This document shows, piece after piece, positions 1-6,259 of a stretch of 7,723 bases of DNA. The notes beneath the pieces were generated by a model. It made no database searches and was not told the DNA's origin. It saw only the letters and a list, made by a program, of their open reading frames with translations. The translations under genes were made by a program, and so were the position numbers. Source of the stretch: Saprospiraceae bacterium (GTDB taxonomy: Bacteria; Bacteroidota; Bacteroidia; Chitinophagales; Saprospiraceae); assembly GCA_020437045.1 (NCBI GenBank), contig JAGQWV010000274.1, positions 1 through 7,723 on the forward strand, read 5' to 3'. Each line of letters starts with the position of its first letter. Positions within the stretch are counted from its first letter, which is position 1.

Positions 1-80
1 AGTTACTGCGGAAATACTGCACTAGAGTGAGGGTATAGAATCAACTATTCTAACTTTAGCAGGCCTTCAGGGGAGGTATT

Positions 81-2051
81 TTAGATAATTCGTTCATTGC
101 CCCCGTCGATCGGTACCTGAGCCCCGGTGGTTTTGCCAAATACAGATCCTAACATCGATAAAGCCAATTGAGCTACATCTTTTGACGTGACCTCTTTCTT
201 TAGTACGTTATTGGTTGTGTACTCCTCGACGGTAAGACCATAATGTTTGGCTCTGGCCTGCAGGACTTCATCAGTCCAGATGGCAGTGTCATAGACGGCA
301 TTAGGATGAATGACATTTACCCGGATGCCTTTTCCTCCCAGTTCCATGGCCGCCACTCTGGCTAGTTGAGTCAAGCCGGCTTTTGCTACTGAGTAAGCGG
401 AAGCTCCTGGTCCAGGCGCAGGCACATTTTTACTTCCGATAATAACAATGGACGGATCGATACCCAGCTCAAGGTATGGGATGGCAAGTTGCATGAGCCT
501 TTGTTGACTCGTCAGATTGATATCGATACATTTTGACCAGGTAGAAGCATCCATGTCTTTGATGGTCATGCTTTTTGGGAAAATACCAGCATTAAGTACA
601 ATCATATCCAGTCCACCAAAACGAATGATCGTTTCTTTGATGGCCTCTTCAAGTTGATCAGAGTTAGTTACATCGCATTTTAACCCCAAAACCGAATCTG
701 AACCAAAAGTCTCACTAATTTGAGGGTTGATGTCAAGAGCAGTTACCGCTGCTCCTTCCGCCACTAAGGCATCTACGCAGGCTTTTCCAATTCCACTGGC
801 GGCTCCTGTGACAAGAGCGACCTTACCCTGCATCTCTTTTGACTTTCCAGCTTTCTTCAGTTTTGCTTGCTCTAAACTCCAGTATTCCATCTCAAAAAGA
901 TCTTTTTCCGGTAATGCCGTCCAGCCACCTAATTGTTCAGCCTGATAAATGGCTTTCATCGTGTGATTGGAAATGTCTTCAATGATTTGCATATTCTTGG
1001 CACTATTGCCAAAAGATATGGTACCATGACCTGGCCAAACTGCCCATTGTGGTGTCGGAACCAGTTGGGTTAGTTCACCTGGAGTGTTTTCCGAAAAATA
1101 TTTTCCATAGGCAGCGACATATGCATCCAGATCTGTGGAACCTGGAGTCTGCAGGAGTAGCGGAGTTCGTTTTGTTCGAATAATATGGTCAGGAGTCAGA
1201 GGACCCCGGTCGGAAATTTCTGCCACCTTTTTTAAATTACTGTAGGCGATTGCTTGTCCTGATCGATTCAATTTCGCCATTACCGCTTTACCACCCAAAT
1301 CAGAAATTGACTTTCTTATTTGGGCTAATCGAAGGGTATCTGTTTCCTTTGCTGATTCCGGAGTCAAAGGAAGGGCTTTATGTGATTGCAGGTATTCTTC
1401 AGCCAGACTCACATTTTTGATCATGTTGTCATAGCTTATTTTAGCATCATTATGAAATGTGAAAATTCCGTGATTCAGAAGAATCATTCCTTCAATGGTT
1501 GACCAGTCAAGATCTTTAGTCATATCATAGATCTTTTTGGCAAGAATAAAACCTGGCATTACATACGGGACGATCAACATGTGCTTACCATAAATCTCCT
1601 GGATTCGTTCCTCTCCGTCAGGGGTATTGCTGATGGTAACAACTGCATCTGCATGGGTATGATCAACAAAACGAAACGGAATGATGGCATGGAGAATAGC
1701 CTCTACGGAAGGGTTAGGTGCTCCAGGATCGGTCATGGCCGTACGCTGATATTTGACCATATCCATATCACTCAATTCGGGTAATTCCGCCATTTTTAAA
1801 AGTCTGTCCATTTTAACCGGGGCAAATCCTTCTTTTTTTATGGTGGCTAAATCCCATCCGCTTCCTTTTACATAGAGTATTTCCTCTTCTTCACCGAATA
1901 CATTTTTCTCCAGGATTTTCACCGAAGTATTTCCACCCCCATGCAGGACAAGGTCCTCTTCCTTTCCTTGCAATTGTGAAGTGTAAACTCTCAGGGCCAA
2001 TAAGTCGTCTTTAATGGAGGTTACTTCAGCTTCGTTCCAGTTGTTTTTCAT
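81..2051 (-). CDS. Bifunctional class II aldolase / short-chain dehydrogenase fusion (RhaEW/YuxG-like)
   Basis: This 656-residue protein fuses two enzymes. The N-terminal part (about 15-400) is a class II, metal-dependent sugar phosphate aldolase. It shows GGGNTS (38-43), KGSGWDL (62-68), HTHAD with the likely zinc ligands His131 and His133, and LLNHG with the third ligand His194. The C-terminal part (about 408-656) is a Rossmann-fold dehydrogenase with TGAASGIG (415-422), NAGI (487-490), Ser540 and YSVAK, giving the catalytic pair Tyr553/Lys557. Asp440 at the end of strand beta-2 suggests NAD rather than NADP. Family knowledge: such fusions split a ketose 1-phosphate into DHAP and an aldehyde, then change the aldehyde's redox state. 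Characterised relatives act on L-rhamnulose 1-phosphate and L-lactaldehyde. The protein is presumably cytosolic, as no signal peptide is visible. It lies 26 bp downstream of the MtnA-like gene and is probably cotranscribed. That neighbour favours a 5-deoxy- or 5-methylthio-ribulose 1-phosphate substrate, because no rhamnose genes are visible. The length is close to the usual 680-690 and both active sites look intact. The fusion is certain; the substrate is not. Confidence 0.93.
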   Translation of the reverse strand: MKNNWNEAEVTSIKDDLLALRVYTSQLQGKEEDLVLHGGGNTSVKILEKNVFGEEEEILYVKGSGWDLATIKKEGFAPVKMDRLLKMAELPELSDMDMVKYQRTAMTDPGAPNPSVEAILHAIIPFRFVDHTHADAVVTISNTPDGEERIQEIYGKHMLIVPYVMPGFILAKKIYDMTKDLDWSTIEGMILLNHGIFTFHNDAKISYDNMIKNVSLAEEYLQSHKALPLTPESAKETDTLRLAQIRKSISDLGGKAVMAKLNRSGQAIAYSNLKKVAEISDRGPLTPDHIIRTKRTPLLLQTPGSTDLDAYVAAYGKYFSENTPGELTQLVPTPQWAVWPGHGTISFGNSAKNMQIIEDISNHTMKAIYQAEQLGGWTALPEKDLFEMEYWSLEQAKLKKAGKSKEMQGKVALVTGAASGIGKACVDALVAEGAAVTALDINPQISETFGSDSVLGLKCDVTNSDQLEEAIKETIIRFGGLDMIVLNAGIFPKSMTIKDMDASTWSKCIDINLTSQQRLMQLAIPYLELGIDPSIVIIGSKNVPAPGPGASAYSVAKAGLTQLARVAAMELGGKGIRVNVIHPNAVYDTAIWTDEVLQARAKHYGLTVEEYTTNNVLKKEVTSKDVAQLALSMLGSVFGKTTGAQVPIDGGNERII

Positions 2052-2077
2052 TTGTTCCGTTTATTTCAATTTAGATA

Positions 2078-3175
2078 TTACTTCCTCTGTTCAGGAAAGA
2101 GTTTTAAAATGCTTTGTTCGTTGGCTTCGCATACACCACGCTCGGTGATCAGCCCGGAAATCAAACGTGCAGGCGTTACATCAAACGCATAATTGGCAGC
2201 AGGACTGTCGGGATTTGCAACCAGTACATCACGTATTTCCTTTTGATAGCGACCACGAATATATTTAACTTCTTTTTCATTCCTCATTTCAATGGGTATT
2301 TCTCTTATACCGTCCGTTATCTTCCAATCAAATGATGAAGAAGGTAGGGCAACGTAAAAAGGGATATGATTGTCGAAGGCAGCCAATGCTTTTAGATAAG
2401 TGCCGATTTTATTGGCAACATCTCCGGTACGGGTGGTGCGATCTGTTCCGGTGATAACCAAATCTACGAGACCATGTTGCATCAGATGACCACCGGTATT
2501 GTCACTAATGATCGTGTGGGGAACACCTTGCTCATGTAACTCCCATGCAGTTAAGTGGGCACCCTGATTTCTTGGACGGGTCTCATCCACCCACACATGA
2601 ACAGGAATTCCTTGCTGCTGGGCAGCATAAATTGGTGCTGTGGCACTTCCAAAATCGACAAAAGCAAGCCAACCAGCATTGCAGTGGCTCAAAATATTCA
2701 CCGGGCCACTTTTTTGTTGGGCAATTTGTTCAATGATTTTGTAACCATGCAAGCCTATTTGTTGACAGCGGCTGGCGTCATCATTCGCAATCTCATCCGC
2801 GAGAGCGCTCATCGTATTTCTGATTGTGGTAGGGTCAGTTATTGTTCCTATCGCCTGAAGTTGCCGGGACACGGCCCAGGAGAGATTTACCGCCGTTGGT
2901 CTTGTCTCAATCAATTTTTTGGCTGACCGTAGAAGATCGTCCGGAAATCGCTTTGCTTCGAGGGCAGCAAGGTACATTCCATAGCCGGCAGCCGCCCCTA
3001 TCAGGCCGGCGCCCCGTAGATGCATATCGCGAATGGCTGTGGCCATATCATCAACAGTAGCGATGGTTTCGATAACAAATTCGAAGGGAAGGTATCGCTG
3101 ATCGATAATGCATATTTGGGTAGGATCGTTCTCATCTCGCCATATCGTTCGAAAGTGATTTTTACCAACTTGCAT
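2078..3175 (-). CDS. mtnA: S-methyl-5-thioribose-1-phosphate isomerase family protein (MtnA-like aldose-1-phosphate isomerase)
   Basis: This 365-residue member of the eIF2B/MtnA family has the usual length for MtnA. The family isomerises an aldose 1-phosphate, classically 5-methylthioribose 1-phosphate in methionine salvage, to the ketose 1-phosphate. Landmarks are the N-terminal RTIW (9-12) and IDQRYLP (24-30), RGAGLIG (54-60), TRPTAVNL (91-98), SHCNAG with the probable catalytic Cys165, ETRPRNQG (198-205), and TGTDRTTRTGDVANKIGTY (242-260) with the probable catalytic Asp245. The C-terminal FDVTP motif is at 331-335. Two motifs differ from textbook MtnA as I recall it: RGAGLIG instead of RGAPAIG, and TDRTTRTGD instead of ADRIxxNGD. 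The true substrate may therefore be a related sugar phosphate such as 5-deoxyribose 1-phosphate. It is first in a two-gene operon with the aldolase-dehydrogenase, which would use its ketose 1-phosphate product, and is divergent from the Tm-1-type operon. The start at 3175 fits the family N terminus. No Shine-Dalgarno sequence is evident. The symbol is by homology only. Confidence 0.88.
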   Translation of the reverse strand: MQVGKNHFRTIWRDENDPTQICIIDQRYLPFEFVIETIATVDDMATAIRDMHLRGAGLIGAAAGYGMYLAALEAKRFPDDLLRSAKKLIETRPTAVNLSWAVSRQLQAIGTITDPTTIRNTMSALADEIANDDASRCQQIGLHGYKIIEQIAQQKSGPVNILSHCNAGWLAFVDFGSATAPIYAAQQQGIPVHVWVDETRPRNQGAHLTAWELHEQGVPHTIISDNTGGHLMQHGLVDLVITGTDRTTRTGDVANKIGTYLKALAAFDNHIPFYVALPSSSFDWKITDGIREIPIEMRNEKEVKYIRGRYQKEIRDVLVANPDSPAANYAFDVTPARLISGLITERGVCEANEQSILKLFPEQRK

Positions 3176-3217
3176 TTATTAGGTTTATTTGAAATTGAAA
3201 TTTTGTTAATAAATTCC

Positions 3218-3237
3218 CGTATTGATTAAATAATACG
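3218..3237. promoter_or_regulatory. Inverted repeat in the divergent intergenic region, candidate operator
   Basis: CGTATT (3218-3223) and its exact reverse complement AATACG (3232-3237) are separated by 8 A/T-rich bases. The element lies in the 160-bp space between the divergent MtnA-like and PEP-hydrolase-like genes, about 40 bp from the minus-strand start and 100 bp from the plus-strand start. Symmetric half-sites there would suit a dimeric repressor or activator serving both operons. Six-base A/T-rich arms can also arise by chance, and no regulator gene is present in the window to support the assignment. Confidence 0.3.
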
Positions 3238-3268
3238 ATCGACTATCAAGAAATACCGGACTAAATTA

Positions 3269-3276
3269 TAGCTTTC
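3269..3276 (+). promoter_or_regulatory. Possible Bacteroidota-type -7 promoter element for the Tm-1-type operon
   Basis: TAGCTTTC matches the Bacteroidota -7 consensus TAnnTTTG at all fixed positions except the last. It sits about 60 bp before the ATG at 3336, which would leave a leader of roughly 50 bases. No convincing TTG/TTTG -33 element lies at the expected distance upstream, so this is only a weak candidate. It also presumes the host is a Bacteroidota member. Confidence 0.2.
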
Positions 3277-3335
3277 CAATCTTTTCCTTAATTTTCCCTG
3301 ATCTACTGTAATTAGCAAACTTTAAAACTAAACGT

Positions 3336-4196
3336 ATGATAGTACCTCGTACCTCCCGTGCGGAGATTATGTCAAAATTGAGAAAAAAAATAGAGCGTCG
3401 AATTCCAATATTTATTGCCAGTGCAGGTAGCGGCCTTGTTGCTCAACTACTGGAAAAAGAAGGTGCAGATTGTATCAATACATTTTCCGGTGCCCGGCTC
3501 CGGGCTAATGGCATGGGAACCATGTCGATGTTATGGCCTATTTTGGATTCGAACAAACAGACGTTGGATTACACCAGGGAGGATATCATGCCTGCCATTA
3601 AAGGAGATGCTTTTATTTGTGCTTGTCTTAATGCCAATGATCCCCTCAAAGACATGCGTATGGTGTTGCAACAATGCAAAGACATGGGGGTGTTTTCCGC
3701 ATCTAATATTGGTCCTTCGATTAGTTATGTCGACAAAGACAGTGAAATATTCAGAGTGCTGATGAAGAGTGGGATTACTCTACAGCATGAAATTGAGATG
3801 CTCAAGTTGACCAGGGAGATGGATATGGTCTCGGTAGGTCTGGCCTTTAATATGGAAGATAGTATCCGGATGGTAGAGGAAGCTCAACCGGACATGTTCT
3901 GTTTTCATGCAGGTACGACAAAGGGGGGGCTGAAAGGTTACGATTCGGGTGAAACTATTGAAGAGACGGCAGCCAGAACCGAAGAAGCAAACAAGGAATT
4001 GCGAAAGATCAAACCGGATGTCATACTTATTGCCCACGGTGCGGCAATGGAAAATCCGGTTGATGCCCAATTCATGCTCAATAAAACCTCTGTTGATGGT
4101 ATTTGGACCGGATCCAGCACTGAGCGACTTCCGATTGAAAGAGCAGTTTCTGAGACTGCCAGAGAATTTGCCTCCCTGCGTTTTCCCAATTCTTAA
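3336..4196 (+). CDS. Phosphoenolpyruvate hydrolase family TIM-barrel protein (equivalent to Tm-1 C-terminal domain)
   Basis: This 286-residue protein spans essentially the whole PEP-hydrolase-like TIM-barrel family (PF09370 type). Recognisable blocks are the N-terminal TSRAEIMSKLRKKI (6-19), matching the family start, then IASAGSGLVAQ (27-37) and the phosphate-loop-like SGARLRANGMG (51-61). These are followed by DSN (71-73), NIGPSI (124-129), HEIEM (151-155), HAGTTKGG (191-198), HGAAMENPVDAQFML (234-248) and the C-terminal GSSTERLPIE (259-268). Despite the family name, no reaction is securely established for most members. In plants and fungi this domain is fused behind a UPF0261 domain in Tm-1-type proteins; here that partner is the next gene, 12 bp downstream. 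The protein is probably cytosolic. The ATG at 3336 is preferred over an internal ATG at 3369 because the family's first helix begins before the latter. It is first in an apparent three-gene operon. A run of seven G at 3923-3929 lies in frame and does not disrupt the gene. Confidence 0.88.
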   Translation: MIVPRTSRAEIMSKLRKKIERRIPIFIASAGSGLVAQLLEKEGADCINTFSGARLRANGMGTMSMLWPILDSNKQTLDYTREDIMPAIKGDAFICACLNANDPLKDMRMVLQQCKDMGVFSASNIGPSISYVDKDSEIFRVLMKSGITLQHEIEMLKLTREMDMVSVGLAFNMEDSIRMVEEAQPDMFCFHAGTTKGGLKGYDSGETIEETAARTEEANKELRKIKPDVILIAHGAAMENPVDAQFMLNKTSVDGIWTGSSTERLPIERAVSETAREFASLRFPNS

Positions 4197-4208
4197 ATTC
4201 GAATACCA

Positions 4209-5438
4209 ATGAGTAAAACAATTGCCCTATTAGTGACCCTTGATACAAAAGACCAGGAAGCTGATTATCTAAAGGAACAAATTGAGATGAGAGGCCATAA
4301 GGCTTTGCTCATGGATATAGGAGTGGTGGGTAAACCCGGTATTAAGGCCGATATTTCCCGTGAAGAAATTGCCTTGGCCGGAGGTAGAACCATGGAATCA
4401 CTTTTAGAAAAACCTACTCGGGAAGAAGCAGGTCAGGTCATGGTGGAAGGAAGTAGAAAAATACTTAAGGAGAAAGTCTCCCGGGGAGAGGTCCACGCGG
4501 TGTTGGGTTTGGGTGGTACTCAGGGTACTTCCAGCTGTTGTGATATCATGCAGGTTTTACCGTATGGCTTACCTAAGATTATGGTTTCGACGGTGGCATC
4601 CGGAGATACTTCAAGTTTTGTCGGAATTAAGGATATCACTATGATGTTTTCTGTCAGTGATATTCTGAAACTGAACCCATTTACTCGCAAAATTCTGGCA
4701 AATGCGGCAGCTGCTGCTTGTGGAATGGCAGAGTCAGAATCTATATTCGAAATGCAAAAGGGGGACAAGCCTCTGATCGGCATGTCCAATCTCGGAGTAC
4801 TGACCCAGGGAGCTATGGAGGCTATCAAATATTTTGAAGCAGCAGGATATGAAGTGATTGTTTTTCATGCGGTCGGTTCTGGTGGTCGGGCTATGGAGCA
4901 AATGATGAAAGAAGGTATCATTGGGGCTGTCTTTGATTATGCCATGGGCGAAATTGCCGATGATGTGTTTCATGTATTAAGGGCTGGTGGGCCGGAGCGA
5001 CTTACGGTAGCCGGAAAGTTGGGACTTCCACAGGTGCTATGCCCGGGTGGAGCAGAGCATTTAGGAATTATCGTTCCTCCTCATGAAGTACCTGCAACCT
5101 ATTTGGATCATAAATATGTATTTCATAGCCCTGTCATTTTTGTGCCCCGACTCAATATGGAGGAAATTCAACGGGTGGCCGATGATATTTGCCAGCGGTT
5201 GCAACACACCAAGGACAAGGCTTATTTTATGATTCCTTTGAAAGGGGTAGGTAGGTACTCGATACCGGGTGGAGTTTTGGAAGACAAGGAATCCGACAAT
5301 GCTTTTTTTAGCAGGCTTAAAGAAGGTTTGCCATCCAATATTGAGGTAATTGAGAGAGATCTCCATGCTGAAGAACCGGCATTTGTAAAAGAGGCTGTAG
5401 AGCGTCTGATTTCATTGATCGAAGAAAAAAATACCTAG
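4209..5438 (+). CDS. Tm-1-like ATP-binding domain protein (UPF0261 family)
   Basis: This 409-residue protein has the full length of the UPF0261/Tm-1 N-terminal domain family (PF06792 type). It opens with the first beta strand and VTLDTKDQEADYLKEQI (9-25), followed by DIGVVGKPGIKADI (36-49). Other family blocks are the glycine-rich nucleotide-binding loop LGLGGTQGTS (99-108), SGDTSSFVGIKDITMMFSVSDI (131-152), FHAVGSGGRAME (219-230) and a C-terminal domain with PLKGVGRYSIPGG (343-355). Family knowledge: the tomato Tm-1 N-terminal domain binds ATP and blocks tobamovirus replication, but the ancestral bacterial role is unknown. The gene sits 12 bp after the PEP-hydrolase-like gene and 11 bp before the creatininase-family gene, so cotranscription is very likely. 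The first two products may form one enzyme or complex, as their fusion in eukaryotes implies. Two usually conserved blocks look atypical: DYAMGE (243-248) where I expect a DxTTxE-like motif, and HSPVIFVPRLNMEE (306-319). No signal peptide or membrane segment is seen. The family is certain; the function is unknown. Confidence 0.9.
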   Translation: MSKTIALLVTLDTKDQEADYLKEQIEMRGHKALLMDIGVVGKPGIKADISREEIALAGGRTMESLLEKPTREEAGQVMVEGSRKILKEKVSRGEVHAVLGLGGTQGTSSCCDIMQVLPYGLPKIMVSTVASGDTSSFVGIKDITMMFSVSDILKLNPFTRKILANAAAAACGMAESESIFEMQKGDKPLIGMSNLGVLTQGAMEAIKYFEAAGYEVIVFHAVGSGGRAMEQMMKEGIIGAVFDYAMGEIADDVFHVLRAGGPERLTVAGKLGLPQVLCPGGAEHLGIIVPPHEVPATYLDHKYVFHSPVIFVPRLNMEEIQRVADDICQRLQHTKDKAYFMIPLKGVGRYSIPGGVLEDKESDNAFFSRLKEGLPSNIEVIERDLHAEEPAFVKEAVERLISLIEEKNT

Positions 5439-5449
5439 CATAACATTCT

Positions 5450-6181
5450 ATGGGCTATGAACATTTACAGCTGGAACGGTTGATTCCGGAGCAGATATAT
5501 GCCAGCCTGAACAAAAGGTCAATCGTTTACATACCCCTTGGAGCTATCGAATGGCATGGCCTGCACTTACCCATAGGACTGGATAGCATGACCTCCCATG
5601 GTCTTTGCCTGCGAATGGCTGATAAAGTTGGTGGTCTGGTAATGCCCCCGCTCTATTATGGCATGACGGGAAGCATCGGGCATCATCCCTGGACCATACT
5701 TCTGGAGCAAGAATCTACTTTTCTGGCGATTATCCGGGATACCTTGAACCGTCTAGAAGCGTTTGACGTGAAGCTCGCGGTAGTTTTTACAGGACATTTT
5801 GGAAAACGACAATTGGCTGCTCTGGAGCAACTGAACAAAGATTGGCCAAGAGAGTCTCATTCTATGAAATTATTGGTGTTGTCCATTAATCAGTGTCCCG
5901 AGGCGGAAATGAAAGGAGATCATGGTGCTATCTTTGAAACCTCACTTTTAAAGCAATTGCATCCAGACTTGGTTCAGATGGATAAATTACCGCACCAAAA
6001 GGCCTTTCCGGCTAATGATCCTGATGGTGATAGTTGGGGGCCCCACAGAAGGGACCCGCAAAACATTTTATTTGGTATACTAGGTGATGATCCCCGGGAT
6101 TACGATGATAAAAAAGCGCAAAAACTGCTAAAGACCATTTGTGATTGGTTTGAAAAAAGAGTTCTGGAAAGTATCGAATAA
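5450..6181 (+). CDS. Creatininase family metal-dependent hydrolase
   Basis: This 243-residue protein matches the creatininase/MftE-type family (PF02633), which carries a binuclear metal site and usually cleaves cyclic amides or small peptides. The diagnostic block IPLGAIEWHGLHLPIGLD supplies the expected ligands Glu34, His36 and Asp45. GMTGSIGHHPWT (71-82) follows. TGHFGK (114-119) replaces the usual NGHGGN and supplies His116. GDHGAIFETS (156-165) provides His158 and Glu163 at the canonical five-residue spacing. The Glu122 ligand of true creatininase is a glycine here (Gly118), as in many non-creatininase members, so creatinine hydrolysis is not implied. It is the third gene of the Tm-1-type operon, 11 bp after its neighbour and with no visible Shine-Dalgarno sequence. 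The context suggests it hydrolyses an amide or lactone intermediate made or used by the two preceding proteins, which is inference. It is probably cytosolic. The family is confident; the substrate is unknown. Confidence 0.88.
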   Translation: MGYEHLQLERLIPEQIYASLNKRSIVYIPLGAIEWHGLHLPIGLDSMTSHGLCLRMADKVGGLVMPPLYYGMTGSIGHHPWTILLEQESTFLAIIRDTLNRLEAFDVKLAVVFTGHFGKRQLAALEQLNKDWPRESHSMKLLVLSINQCPEAEMKGDHGAIFETSLLKQLHPDLVQMDKLPHQKAFPANDPDGDSWGPHRRDPQNILFGILGDDPRDYDDKKAQKLLKTICDWFEKRVLESIE

Positions 6182-6259
6182 TTATAAATTTTCGGGGCAT
6201 TAATTTTTTTCTAAAAGTTTTAAAAATAATTTTCTTACGGTTTGATATTCGTACTATCT

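Noticed and set aside
36..52. Small inverted repeat TAGAAT-N5-ATTCTA downstream of the aldolase-dehydrogenase stop, possible terminator
   Set aside because: The stem is only six mostly A/T pairs and no T-run follows on either strand, so it does not support a terminator call.
1..80. Possible tail of a plus-strand gene converging on the aldolase-dehydrogenase gene
   Set aside because: All three plus frames are open for only 7-11 codons before a stop, which is too short to recognise any protein or choose a frame.
3923..3929. Run of seven G in the PEP-hydrolase-like gene as a phase-variation or frameshift site
   Set aside because: It encodes the ordinary Lys-Gly-Gly of the HAGTTKGG motif, the frame continues normally, and seven bases is short for contingency switching.
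3938..4189. Minus-strand open frame of 83 codons inside the PEP-hydrolase-like gene
   Set aside because: It lies wholly within a well-supported gene on the other strand and resembles no protein family; the same holds for the other antisense frames in this window.
6242..6259. Upstream TTG start adding six residues to the lipoprotein
   Set aside because: The ATG at 6260 gives a standard charged N-region and lipoprotein signal peptide; the TTG extension adds only uncharged residues with no ribosome binding site support.
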